From VGEM01 sp033764265 (GTDB taxonomy: Bacteria; Pseudomonadota; Alphaproteobacteria; Rhodospirillales; Rhodospirillaceae): a DNA stretch of 17,204 nt. The position numbers and the translations under genes were made by a program. The DNA is taken from contig JANRJB010000156.1 of NCBI GenBank assembly GCA_033764265.1, forward strand, positions 1 to 17,204. The letters run 5' to 3'. Shown piece after piece: positions 1 through 7,949 of the stretch (positions are counted from its first letter, which is position 1; each line of letters opens with the position of its first letter). The notes below the pieces were generated by a model that was given only the letters and a program-made list of their open reading frames with translations, made no database searches and was not told where the DNA came from.

Positions 1-795
1 GTGATCGGCCTGTACGCGGTGAAGGGCGCGATCGCCGCCGGGTTCGCGCGCCTGTTCGGCCTGGCGCCGCCGGTGGCGGTCGAATCCGGATTTCTCCTGG
101 GCCAGTCGGGCGAGTTCGCATTCCTGATCGTCGGCCTGTCGATCAGCCAGGGCATCCTGCCCGCCGACGTCGGCCAGTTCATGCTGCTGGTCGCCGGGCT
201 GTCGATGCTGGCCGCCGCGCCGGTCGCCCATCTGGGCCGGCGCGCGGCGGCGTGGATGACCGCGCGCGCCAAGCCGGGCGACGCCGACGCGATCCCGGCC
301 CAGGAAGGTCACGTCATCGTCGCCGGCCACGGCCGCGTCGGGCGCATGTTCACGCGGCTGCTCGACAGCGAAGCGATTCCGTACGTGGCGTTCGACATCG
401 ATGCGCACGCCGTTGCCGCGGCGCGCCGCGACAACAAGCCGGTGTTCTTCGGCGACGCCAGCCGCCCGCAGATCCTGCGCCAGGCCGCGCCCGAGCACGC
501 CCAGGCGATCGTGGTGACCGTCGACGACGCGGTGGCCGCCGCGCACATCGTGCAGGCGGCCAAGCGCGAGTGGCCGCACACGCCGCTGTTCGCCCGCGCG
601 CGCGATTCCGACGAGGCGCGGTTGCTGCTGGCGGCCGGGGCGTCGGACGTGGTGCCCGAGGCGACCGAATCCTCGCTGCAGCTGGCCGGCCGCGTGTTGC
701 TCGCGCTCGGCACGCCCGAGGAGGCCGTCAGCCAGCACCTGGCGCGGGAACGCGAGGCCGAACTGGCGCGCTACCGCCACCCCGGCGCGGGCTGA
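1..795 (+). CDS. KefB/KefC-type cation:proton antiporter, C-terminal part
   Basis: This is the 3' end of a monovalent cation:proton antiporter-2 gene; the start lies before the window. Visible residues 1-86 hold the last membrane helices, including the LLGQSGEFAFLIVGL segment (residues 32-46), which matches the conserved Kef helix with its QxGEFAF core. A cytoplasmic TrkA-N/RCK domain follows from about residue 102. It has a Rossmann loop GHGRVG at 109-114 and an acidic strand end FDID near 131-134, as expected for NAD(H) or nucleotide binding that gates the channel. There is no TrkA-C domain after it, which is normal for Kef proteins. The family exports potassium in exchange for protons, in Kef proper under glutathione control, at the inner membrane. 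The GTG at base 1 is read here as an internal valine codon, because the family normally has about ten more helices upstream. Family assignment is secure; Kef versus a YbaL-like subtype is not. Confidence 0.88.
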   Translation: MIGLYAVKGAIAAGFARLFGLAPPVAVESGFLLGQSGEFAFLIVGLSISQGILPADVGQFMLLVAGLSMLAAAPVAHLGRRAAAWMTARAKPGDADAIPAQEGHVIVAGHGRVGRMFTRLLDSEAIPYVAFDIDAHAVAAARRDNKPVFFGDASRPQILRQAAPEHAQAIVVTVDDAVAAAHIVQAAKREWPHTPLFARARDSDEARLLLAAGASDVVPEATESSLQLAGRVLLALGTPEEAVSQHLAREREAELARYRHPGAG

Positions 796-835
796 ATGCT
801 GCGGCGCAATCGTGCGAATTAAGTATTGTGTCCCT

Positions 836-1240
836 TTATCTGGAGAAGCGCGCGATGTAGTCCTGGTACGCGGCTTCGGACTCGGCGGCGCGGGTGTCGT
901 CGACGGCGATCAAGCGGAACACCCGCGACAGCATGGCCGCGCGCACCGCTTCGCGTTCGTCCTCGACCTTGAGGTCGGGCGCGTATTTCTCGATGTTGGC
1001 CGGCGTGGCCACCTTGCCTTTGGCAGCCAGGCGCTCGTGGGTGTCGAGGCGTTCGCGCAAGACCGCCACCTCGCCGGTCAGGGCCATGACCATGCCCAAG
1101 AGCTTGTCGATGGCCGGGTCGGCGAAGAAATAGGGCCGGCGGCCTTTGGCGAAGCGCTGGCGCGGCTTGATGACCGCGCGCGGCTTGGCCACCCGACGTG
1201 TCGCTTTCCGCCCGTCCGCGCGCGTCCTTTTCACAACCAT
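836..1240 (-). CDS. Conserved hypothetical protein, 134 aa, basic N-terminus
   Basis: I cannot name a function. From the ATG at 1238-1240 the protein has a strongly basic, probably disordered first 35 residues (MVVKRTRADGRKATRRV...). A compact region then begins with PYFFADPAIDKLLGMVMAL at about 37-54 and continues as a helix with heptad-like spacing (EVAVLRERLDTHERL, 57-71). The C-terminal third (about 84-134) looks helical, with many charged residues. I chose this start because AAGGGA lies about 9 bases before it on the minus strand; an in-frame ATG three codons upstream (1247-1249) is the alternative. The gene is divergent from the methyltransferase at 1317 and convergent with the antiporter gene, 40 bp away. 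From memory, similar FF-DPAIDRLL-type hypothetical proteins occur in alphaproteobacteria; that recollection is unchecked. Confidence 0.7.
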   Translation of the reverse strand: MVVKRTRADGRKATRRVAKPRAVIKPRQRFAKGRRPYFFADPAIDKLLGMVMALTGEVAVLRERLDTHERLAAKGKVATPANIEKYAPDLKVEDEREAVRAAMLSRVFRLIAVDDTRAAESEAAYQDYIARFSR

Positions 1241-1316
1241 GTCGCCCATCCCTTTTGCCCCGGTTGCGGGCTGGGATACCATGGCCGTTCCGCCGGCTCC
1301 ACTGCGAGGACACGCC
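1241..1316. promoter_or_regulatory. Divergent spacer expected to hold two promoters
   Basis: These 76 bases separate two diverging starts, so promoters for both genes should lie here or just inside the coding ends. I see no convincing -35/-10 pair. The best Shine-Dalgarno signals are GCGAGGA at 1304-1310 for the methyltransferase and AAGGGA (minus strand, about 1250-1255) for the small gene. Confidence 0.35.
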
Positions 1317-2444
1317 ATGCGCAACAACTCGACCCACGCCATGTTCCCCGATGCGACCCACGACGAACAAGCGCTGCAGAACTACATCAAGACCCTGCGC
1401 GTGTTCTCCACCCGCAACTTCCATCGCGGCAACAAGGCGCTGCTTAACGCCAGGATCGAGCCGGCGCTGCGCCGCAAATCCGGAAACAAGATGCCGGCGC
1501 GCAAGGACGTGCGCGAGGCGCTGGCGCGCGAGGAGCTTAACCAGTGGTGGTCGGCCATGGTCCGCACCACGCAGGAAATGCTGTACGATTCGGTCGGCCC
1601 GTCGATCGAACGGCAACTGCCGGAACTGACCGCGCGCGCCAAGAGGCTGCGCGGCAAGCGCGGCTCGCTGACGCTCGATCCCGCCGTCAAGGTGCCGCCC
1701 TACCTGGCCGCGGTCGACATGCACTGCAAGCCCGGCAGCTATCAGCAGGAGCTGGGCGAGGACGACGTGTTTCCCGGCGCGGAGTTCGACCGCACCTTCC
1801 GCCTGTATTCCATGGGCGGGCTGGGCCCCGACCTCGACGACCAGGGCCGCACGCTGATCAAGTGGCTGAAGGCCAAGTTTCCGGATTTCAAGCCCAGGCG
1901 CGTGCTGGACCTGGGCTGCACCGTCGGCCATTCGACGCTGCCCTACTGCGACGCCTTCGGAAAAAATGTCGAGGTGCACGCCATCGACGTGGCCGCGCCG
2001 TGCCTGCGCTACGGCCACGCGCGCGCGGTGGCGATGGGCAAGGACGTCCACTTCCGCCAGGCCAACGCCGAAACCCTGCCCTTCCCCGACGCCCACTTCG
2101 ACCTGGTCGTCAGCCACGCGCTGATGCACGAGACCTCGACCAAGGCGATCCGCGCCATCTATCGCGAGGCCCATCGCGTGCTCGCGCCGGGCGGGGTGAT
2201 GGCGCACCTGGACGGCATCATGCCCCATGATTTGTACGAGAAGTACTATTCGGAGTGGATGGCCCACTACAACAACGAGCCGTTCCTGGGCACGGTGCAG
2301 GACGAGGACTTCGCCGGCATCTGCAAGCAGGCCGGCTTCAAGCCTGAGAAGACCTTCGTCGACTGGACCACGCCCGCCCTGAAACCGCGCGCCACCGACG
2401 ACAACGTGGTGGTGGAGTACATCATCGTCGCCGGGCAGAAATAG
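1317..2444 (+). CDS. SAM-dependent class I methyltransferase with long N-terminal region
   Basis: The 375-residue protein has a Methyltransferase_11-type core in its second half. Motif I is VLDLGCTVGHS (196-206), the acidic end of strand 2 is AIDV (222-225), and a later stretch reads NAETLPFPDAHFDLVVSHAL (250-269). The post-core PGGV is at 291-294. The middle glycine of the DxGxGxG pattern is replaced (D198-L-G-C-T-V-G204), which is tolerated in some families. About 190 residues precede the core; this part is helical, rich in W, Y and charged residues, and may bind the substrate. The ATG at 1317 is preceded by GCGAGGA six bases upstream, so it is preferred over earlier in-frame starts. The gene lies 4 bp ahead of a TRAP binding-protein gene, suggesting co-transcription. 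The substrate is unknown; small-molecule methylation is the safest reading. Confidence 0.85.
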   Translation: MRNNSTHAMFPDATHDEQALQNYIKTLRVFSTRNFHRGNKALLNARIEPALRRKSGNKMPARKDVREALAREELNQWWSAMVRTTQEMLYDSVGPSIERQLPELTARAKRLRGKRGSLTLDPAVKVPPYLAAVDMHCKPGSYQQELGEDDVFPGAEFDRTFRLYSMGGLGPDLDDQGRTLIKWLKAKFPDFKPRRVLDLGCTVGHSTLPYCDAFGKNVEVHAIDVAAPCLRYGHARAVAMGKDVHFRQANAETLPFPDAHFDLVVSHALMHETSTKAIRAIYREAHRVLAPGGVMAHLDGIMPHDLYEKYYSEWMAHYNNEPFLGTVQDEDFAGICKQAGFKPEKTFVDWTTPALKPRATDDNVVVEYIIVAGQK

Positions 2445-2448
2445 GCCG

Positions 2449-3483
2449 ATGCCCCCGCTGTCGCGGCGCGCGGCGGGGCACCTGGCGGCGACGCTGTGCG
2501 CCGCGTCGGTATTGACGGGGACGACGCGTGCCGCGGCAACCGAGATCGTCGTGGTCGGCCTGACCGCGCCCACCGGCATCACCCGCGACCGCTACACCCA
2601 GCTGGCCGAACGGCTGCCGCGCACCTTCGCGGGCGGCGCGACGGTGACCGTGATGGTCGACGGCCAGGCCGGCAGCGAGGAGGCCATGGCCGGCGCGCTG
2701 CGCCGCGGCCGCGCGCACTTCGGCCAGCTGACCATTCCCGGCATCGCCGCGGCGGCGCCGGAAATGGCCGTGCTGATGGCGCCCTACCTGTTCGACAGCT
2801 TCGATGAAGAGGATTTCGTGCTCGACCGCTTCGTCGCGCCGCTGGCGACGGAGCTGCTGGCCGCGCGCGGCCTGACCTTCATCGGCTTCTCCGATTCCGG
2901 CTGGTTCGTGGTGTTCAACCGCACGGCGTTGATCGCGCCCGAGGCCGCCCGAACCCAGCGCCTGCGCGCCGCCGGCGGCGACGCCTCGCGGCTGTTCCTG
3001 GCTGCGGTCGGCGCGGATGTGGCCGAGATGGCCTTCGCCGAGCTGGTGCCGGCCCTGCAGACCGGCCTGGTGCAGGGCGGCGTGACCAACCTGATCATGT
3101 ACCGCACCGCCGGCCTGGTGCGGGCCGCGCCGCACGTCACCCTGACCCGGCACGCGGTGAACCCCGGCGTCAGCGTGGCGAACAAGGCGTGGTTCGACGC
3201 GCTGTCGCCCGGCAACCAGGCGCTGATCCGCGCCGCCATGGGCGATCACCAGCAGCTGCGCGACGGCGTGCGCCGCGAGTGCGACGAGGCCCTGGCCGCG
3301 CTGGCGGCCGACGGCCTGGTGGTGCACGAACCCGGCGCCGCGGACCTGGCGCGCTGGCGGGCCGCCGGCCTTTCGACCCATGGCGAGCTGATCCGCCGCT
3401 TGGGTGGCCGGGCACAGGAACTGTACGACGCCATCCAGGCCGGCAAGCGCGCTTACGAGGCGGCAACCCGTGCCTCGCGGTAG
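2449..3483 (+). CDS. TRAP transporter substrate-binding protein (DctP family), orphan
   Basis: This 344-residue protein is the periplasmic solute receptor of a TRAP system. Residues 1-30 form an export signal with a twin-arginine-like start (LSRRAAGHLAATL) and an AAA-type cleavage region. Recognisable DctP features are the MAPYLFDSFDEEDFVLDRF segment (110-128), the R173 position in RLRAAGGD, which aligns with the carboxylate-clamping arginine of the family, PALQTGLVQGGV (201-212), and a C-terminal QELYDAIQAGKRAYEAA. It is clearly paralogous to the binding protein at 11321, which shares PALQTGLV.GG and the IQ.GKRA tail. No permease gene is next to it, so it may feed the transporter at 12429-14365 or act as a sensor. 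It starts 4 bp after the methyltransferase stop with only a weak AGG, so translational coupling is likely. Its last 31 bases overlap the convergent exporter gene. Confidence 0.88.
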   Translation: MPPLSRRAAGHLAATLCAASVLTGTTRAAATEIVVVGLTAPTGITRDRYTQLAERLPRTFAGGATVTVMVDGQAGSEEAMAGALRRGRAHFGQLTIPGIAAAAPEMAVLMAPYLFDSFDEEDFVLDRFVAPLATELLAARGLTFIGFSDSGWFVVFNRTALIAPEAARTQRLRAAGGDASRLFLAAVGADVAEMAFAELVPALQTGLVQGGVTNLIMYRTAGLVRAAPHVTLTRHAVNPGVSVANKAWFDALSPGNQALIRAAMGDHQQLRDGVRRECDEALAALAADGLVVHEPGAADLARWRAAGLSTHGELIRRLGGRAQELYDAIQAGKRAYEAATRASR

Positions 3484-4355
3484 GCGATGAACACGCCGGC
3501 GCCGGCGATCAGCACCATGCCGGCGACGGTGGACGCGGTCGGCAGGTCGCCGAACATGACGTAGCCGATGCCGACCGCCCAGATCAGCACCGTGTAGTCG
3601 AACGGCGCCAACAGGGCGGGCGACGCCGAACGGAACGAGACGGCGATCAACAGGTGCGTGGCCCCGGCGGCCAGCCCGCCGACGACCATCGCGGTCAGGC
3701 CCGAGGCCGTCAGCGGCTGCCACACGAACGGCGCCCAGACGATGGCGACCACGCCGACCGCCGCCTGGGGCCAGAAGGCAAGCGCGGTCACGGTTTCGGT
3801 ATGGCGCAGGAAGCGATTGGTGATCACGAACACCGAGAACGACGCGGCGATGACAATGGCCAACAGGGCGTAGGGATTGAACAGCCCGGTGCCGGGCCGC
3901 ACGATCAGAAGCATGCCGACGAAGCCGATCAGCACCGCCGCCCAGCGGCGCGGGCCGACCTTTTCCTTCAGCACCAGGGCCGACATCAGCGTGGTCATGA
4001 CCGGCGTCGACAGCCCGATGGCGGCGGCGTCGGCCAGCGCCATGTTGCGCAGCACGACGAACCACAGGAACACGTCGAACACCTGGATCGCGCCGCGCAG
4101 CGCATGCGCCCAGGGCCGCTGCGTGCGCAGCGCGCGCCAGCCGCCCTCGCGCGCCAGGCCCGGCAGCATGATCCCCAGCGTGAACACGCTGCGCACGGCG
4201 TTGTATTGCGGGATCGGAAAGTCGGCGACCGCGAACTTGCCGGCGGCATCGTTGACGGTGCGCACCAGCGCGCCGGCCAGCGTGGCGCCGATGCCCAGCG
4301 CCGGATTGTCGGGGCGCTGCGGCGAAACCGTGCCGGCGATCGTCGGCTCGCTCAT
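3453..4355 (-). CDS. EamA/DMT-family transporter (downstream copy)
   Basis: The 300-residue inner-membrane protein has the two-repeat architecture of the drug/metabolite transporter superfamily, about ten helices in all. EamA repeat 1 covers roughly residues 18-153 and ends in the hallmark EKVGPRRWAAVLIGFVGMLL (131-150) followed by IVRPG. Repeat 2 covers about 162-293 and includes LLAPFDYTVLIWAVGIGYVMFGD. Family members usually export amino acids, metabolites or drugs; nothing here fixes the substrate. It starts 3 bp after the stop of the paralogous gene at 4359-5258, lacks a clear ribosome-binding site, and is probably translated by coupling. Its final codons overlap the end of the TRAP binding-protein gene on the other strand, so read-through would produce antisense RNA. 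The two EamA copies differ enough to have diverged after an old duplication. Confidence 0.9.
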   Translation of the reverse strand: MSEPTIAGTVSPQRPDNPALGIGATLAGALVRTVNDAAGKFAVADFPIPQYNAVRSVFTLGIMLPGLAREGGWRALRTQRPWAHALRGAIQVFDVFLWFVVLRNMALADAAAIGLSTPVMTTLMSALVLKEKVGPRRWAAVLIGFVGMLLIVRPGTGLFNPYALLAIVIAASFSVFVITNRFLRHTETVTALAFWPQAAVGVVAIVWAPFVWQPLTASGLTAMVVGGLAAGATHLLIAVSFRSASPALLAPFDYTVLIWAVGIGYVMFGDLPTASTVAGMVLIAGAGVFIAYREARVAAS

Positions 4356-4358
4356 GAT

Positions 4359-5258
4359 CTATTGGGCCGGCGCGGCGCGCGCGGCGGCGCGGGCCAGCAT
4401 GGTCTCGCGCCAGATCACGAACAGCCCGGCGGCGACGATCAGCGCCATGCCGGCCCAGGTGGCGGGCACCGGCCAGTCGCCGAACAGGAAGAAGCCGAAG
4501 CCCACCGCCCACACCAGCCCGGTGTAGTCGAGCGGCGCCAGCACCGAGGACGGCGCCATGCGGAAGGCGTAGGTGAGCAACAGGTGGCCGACGCCGGCGG
4601 TCAGTCCGGCCACCGCGGCCATGCCGAAGTCGGCCCAGGTCATCGGCGTCCAGACCAGCGGCAGCAGCGCCGCCGACACACCCAGCACCGCGATCTGCGG
4701 ATAGAGGGTGATGGCGGTGACGCTTTCGGTGGCGCGCATCGCCCGGTTCGAGACCATGTAGACCGCGTAGCCGAGGGCGACGAACGCCGGCAACAGCGCG
4801 ATCGGCGTGAACACGTCGGTACCCGGGCGGATGATCATAAGCATTCCGGCGAAGCCGAAGACCACCGCCGCCCAGCGCCAGGCGCCGACCTTTTCGCCCA
4901 GCACCATGGCCGACAGGGCGGTGATGAAGAACGGCGCGCATAACGCGATTGCGCCGGCGTCGGCCAATGGCATGAACTTGAGCGAGTAGAACCAGGCGTA
5001 CGCGATGGCCACCAGCAGAAGCGCGCGCGCGGCGTGGGCGACCGGTCGGCGCGTGCGCAAGGCGCGGATGCCGCCCTCGCGCAGGGCAAACGGCGCGATC
5101 ACCAGCACCGCGAACAGGCCGCGGAACACGTTGAGCTGGACGACGTGATGGCGTTCCACCACCCACTTGCCGGCGGCATCGGTGGTGCACAGCATCAACG
5201 CGGCAAGCAGCATCAACGCGATGCCGAGCGGCGGATTGTCGACCGGCGGACGGAACAT
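4359..5258 (-). CDS. EamA/DMT-family transporter (upstream copy)
   Basis: This 299-residue paralogue of its neighbour is the first gene of the two-gene minus-strand unit. EamA repeat 1 spans about 10-146, with FRGLFAVLVIAPFALREGG near 45-63 and the EKVGAWRWAAVVFGFAGMLM signature at 122-141 followed by IIRPG. Repeat 2 spans about 150-285 and contains VLAPLDYTGLVWAVGFGFFLFGDWPVPATWAG-type sequence. The short Ala-rich tail (RAAARAAPAQ) is probably cytoplasmic. The start codon at 5256-5258 has GGGAG eight bases upstream on the minus strand, a good ribosome-binding site that supports this start. The conserved phrase DAAGKW/DAAGKF early in helix 1 occurs in both copies. Export of a small metabolite across the inner membrane is the family role; the substrate is unknown. 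The pair could also work as a heterodimer, but that is speculation. Confidence 0.9.
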   Translation of the reverse strand: MFRPPVDNPPLGIALMLLAALMLCTTDAAGKWVVERHHVVQLNVFRGLFAVLVIAPFALREGGIRALRTRRPVAHAARALLLVAIAYAWFYSLKFMPLADAGAIALCAPFFITALSAMVLGEKVGAWRWAAVVFGFAGMLMIIRPGTDVFTPIALLPAFVALGYAVYMVSNRAMRATESVTAITLYPQIAVLGVSAALLPLVWTPMTWADFGMAAVAGLTAGVGHLLLTYAFRMAPSSVLAPLDYTGLVWAVGFGFFLFGDWPVPATWAGMALIVAAGLFVIWRETMLARAAARAAPAQ

Positions 5259-5361
5259 GGTGGCGGCTCCCGGTCGCTTGTGGCATGGCCGGCCGGAGCG
5301 GTCCAGCCTACGCGCCGCAACGCATGGTTATGGAATCCGCCGCCGTGCTAAGCATCGGGCC
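5259..5361. promoter_or_regulatory. Divergent spacer between EamA pair and FkbM methyltransferase
   Basis: These 103 bases must contain the start signals for the minus-strand exporter pair and probably for the plus-strand methyltransferase. No convincing -35/-10 pair was found by eye. The spacer contains a GGCCGGCC palindrome at about 5287-5294 with no assigned role. Confidence 0.3.
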
Positions 5362-6123
5362 ATGAGCGACCCGGCCTGGACTCCGCCCTATACCTGGGAA
5401 GAGCGCTTGAAGTACGCGCTGGTCCCGCCGCGCCTGTACATGTGGCGGCTGTTGCGCAAACACGCGCGCAGCGGCGAGGCCGAACTGAAGCTGTTGCCGC
5501 GATGGGTGGCGACCGACAAGCTGGCGATCGACATCGGCGCCAACAAGGGCGTCTACACCCACACGCTGGCCAAGCTGTGCCGGCACGTGCACGCCTTCGA
5601 GCCCAACCCGAAGATCCACCGCATCCTGACCCGGGCGCTGCCGGACAATGCCACCGCCCATCGCATCGCGGTGTCGGATCGCGATGGCGAGGCCGAGCTG
5701 GTGATCCCGGCCTATACGGCGGGCGGCTACTCCAACCAGGGCGCCTCGCTCGACCCGCGCAAGAAAGAAGCGCCATTTGGTTATGGCGTGGTGCGGGTGC
5801 CGGCGCGCACCCTCGATTCCCTTAGCTTCACCAACGTCGGCTTCATCAAGATCGACGTGGAAGGCTTCGAGGAGGCGGTGCTGCGCGGCGCCATGGCTAC
5901 CATCCGCCGCGAGCGCCCGGTCATCCTGATGGAACTGGAGGAGCGCCACACCGGCCGGCCGATCGAGCAATCGCTCGCCGACCTGGCGGCGCAGGGCTTC
6001 GCGGTGACGTTCGTGCGCGACGGCCGCGAGGCGCCGGTGGCCGACCTCGACCCCGAGGCCGACCACCGCCGGCGCTACAAGCAGCCGGGATACGTGTTCA
6101 ACTTCGTGCTGCGGCCAGTATAG
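5362..6123 (+). CDS. FkbM-family SAM-dependent methyltransferase
   Basis: The 253-residue protein has the FkbM signature in order: motif I AIDIGANKGVYTHTLAK (55-71) with the family's DIGANxG loop, FEPNP at 79-83 for the SAM ribose site, and FIKIDVEGFEEAVLRGA (161-177) with the IDVEG core. A late hydrophobic strand RPVILMELEE (185-194) completes the fold. FkbM enzymes methylate hydroxyl groups of sugars, polyketides or glycolipids; the acceptor here cannot be told. The ATG at 5362 was chosen because the domain begins soon after it and the upstream in-frame extension runs into the divergent promoter region. The Shine-Dalgarno signal is weak (ATCGGGCC). The gene appears to stand alone: minus-strand exporters lie upstream and a 388 bp non-coding region follows. 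No glycosyltransferase or polyketide gene is nearby to suggest a pathway. Confidence 0.9.
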   Translation: MSDPAWTPPYTWEERLKYALVPPRLYMWRLLRKHARSGEAELKLLPRWVATDKLAIDIGANKGVYTHTLAKLCRHVHAFEPNPKIHRILTRALPDNATAHRIAVSDRDGEAELVIPAYTAGGYSNQGASLDPRKKEAPFGYGVVRVPARTLDSLSFTNVGFIKIDVEGFEEAVLRGAMATIRRERPVILMELEERHTGRPIEQSLADLAAQGFAVTFVRDGREAPVADLDPEADHRRRYKQPGYVFNFVLRPV

Positions 6124-6168
6124 GAGCCATTCGACCCGAGTTCGTTGATTCGCTAGGTCGTCCAATCA

Positions 6169-6276
6169 CCCCTCACCCCAACCCTCTCCCCGTCGCGCCG
6201 AAGGCGCGCCTATTATATAGTTGGCCGGCCTTCGGCCGGACGGAGTGGGTGCCGAGCGGAGCGTGGCGGTGAGGGG
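6169..6276 (+). repeat. Dispersed palindromic repeat, copy 1, interrupted
   Basis: The outer arms match the copy at 7842-7901: CCCCTCACCCCAACCCTCTC begins at 6169, and GGTGAGGGG closes it at 6268-6276 after GTGCCGAGCGGAG. In the other copy the middle is a perfect GGGGAGAGGG return arm. Here that arm is replaced by about 55 bases containing two small perfect hairpins, CGCGCC-GAA-GGCGCG (6194-6208) and CCGGCC-TTC-GGCCGG (6225-6239), separated by the AT-rich TATTATATAG (6211-6220). The closing arm is not followed by a T-run, so this copy is a poor terminator. Similar CCCTCACCCCAACCCTCTCCCC elements are common REP-like repeats in GC-rich proteobacteria. Confidence 0.8.
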
Positions 6277-6391
6277 GTCGTTTCAATCACGGTCATTTTC
6301 GTACCGGGCCATCAGCGCATCAGCGCAAAGAAAAAGCCGGCTCTCGCCGCCCCCCTTGCCGCCGGCCGGGCGCGGTGCTACGCCACCGGCC

Positions 6392-6445
6392 ATGACACGA
6401 CGCCTGCGGACCATCGAGATTCGAATTCGCCGCCCGATGCGCTGA
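6392..6445 (+). CDS. Possible ilvA leader peptide, 17 codons
   Basis: A short open frame encodes MTRRLRTIEIRIRRPMR and stops at TGA 6443-6445. It carries three isoleucine codons (ATC, ATT, ATT) within five codons, plus two threonines, and lies 66 bp upstream of the threonine dehydratase gene, which makes the first committed step to isoleucine. ATT looks rare in this GC-rich window. The stop codon falls exactly in the loop of the hairpin at 6433-6456. This arrangement resembles ribosome-mediated attenuation. Against it, no clear Shine-Dalgarno sequence precedes the ATG and the hairpin has no following T-run. It may be chance. Confidence 0.25.
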   Translation: MTRRLRTIEIRIRRPMR

Positions 6446-6456
6446 CGCGTATCGGG
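6433..6456 (+). promoter_or_regulatory. 10-bp hairpin with TGAC tetraloop in the ilvA leader
   Basis: CCCGATGCGC (6433-6442) pairs with GCGTATCGGG (6447-6456) around a TGAC loop; nine pairs are Watson-Crick and one is G-T. It lies 55 bases before the ilvA start codon and overlaps the end of the small isoleucine-rich frame. The downstream sequence (TTGCCGCCGTTTCTCC) is only mildly T-rich, so this is not a standard terminator. It could be an RNA leader element, a transcript end or a DNA-level palindrome. Confidence 0.45.
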
Positions 6457-6511
6457 TTGCCGCCGTTTCTCCGTCGCCGTTCGTCTGCTTTCCTTCGCTG
6501 GAGTCCGTGTC

Positions 6512-7735
<1,224 letters not shown>

Positions 7736-7841
7736 ATCCGCCGATTTGGCGATTGCGCGGCGCCGCCGGAGTGACAGAATTGCGCCGGTCGGCATGGGTG
7801 GCGCATGCGCGCATTCGCGAATTGATGATTCGCCCAACCGC

Positions 7842-7901
7842 CCCCTCACCCCAACCCTCTCCCCGGGGAGAGGGTGCCGAACGGAGTGAGGCGGTGAGGG
7901 G
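7842..7901 (+). repeat. Dispersed palindromic repeat, copy 2, intact
   Basis: This is the intact counterpart of the element at 6169-6276. Outer arms CCCCTCACC (7842-7850) and GGTGAGGGG (7893-7901) are perfectly complementary. An inner perfect 10-bp palindrome, CCCTCTCCCC (7855-7864) with GGGGAGAGGG (7865-7874), has no loop bases between its arms. The linker TGCCGAACGGAGTGAGGC matches TGCCGAGCGGAGCGTGGC in copy 1 apart from a few changes. Confidence 0.85.
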
Positions 7902-7907
7902 TTTTTT
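7842..7907 (+). terminator. Rho-independent terminator formed by the repeat, after ilvA
   Basis: The outer stem of the repeat closes directly onto six T residues (7902-7907). On the plus strand this gives a GC-rich stem followed by a U-run, the form of an intrinsic terminator. It is placed about 105 bases after the ilvA stop and before the ribosome-binding site of the DUF1838 gene, so it would separate the two transcription units. Confidence 0.75.
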
Positions 7908-7949
7908 CAGCCAACCTTGATGCCAATCACTTGGCACTGGAGCCACATC

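Larger units (their letters stand above)
6124..6511. other. Structured 388 bp intergenic region upstream of ilvA
   Basis: This is the longest non-coding stretch in the window. From left to right it holds an interrupted dispersed repeat (6169-6276), a GC-rich inverted repeat GGCCGG/CCGGCC (6364-6369 with 6386-6391), a 17-codon open frame rich in isoleucine (6392-6445), a 10-bp hairpin (6433-6456), and a pyrimidine-rich stretch leading to the ilvA ribosome-binding site GGAG about nine bases before the ATG. I found no confident promoter. Minus-strand open frames that cross this region lack family motifs and are judged to be shadows. Confidence 0.6.

Noticed and set aside
1..3. GTG at base 1 as a true start of the antiporter gene
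   Set aside because: The Kef family has many more membrane helices upstream, so the gene is cut by the window edge.
819..2582. Long minus-strand open frame of 587 codons opposite the methyltransferase
   Set aside because: It is low in complexity (V, G, R, H, A), shows no family motif and lies antisense to a gene with clear SAM motifs. Long antisense frames are expected in very GC-rich coding DNA.
3189..4943. 584-codon plus-strand open frame opposite the EamA pair
   Set aside because: It has a repetitive HRQGRR-like composition and is antisense to two clear ten-helix transporters.
2422..5286. 954-codon minus-strand open frame
   Set aside because: It runs across three better supported genes in another frame, with Arg/Gly/His-rich sequence and no motif. 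It is a shadow of the EamA and receptor genes.
6331..6366. Minus-strand terminator-like arrangement, GCCGGC twice followed by TTTTT
   Set aside because: GCCGGC is its own complement, so only a 6-bp stem with an 18-base loop forms, and no minus-strand gene lies upstream to be terminated.
6392..6442. tRNA-like signal around GATTCGAATTC in the ilvA leader
   Set aside because: The T-loop-like TTCGAAT has only about three of five stem pairs, no anticodon arm of proper form can be drawn, and there is no matching full acceptor stem.
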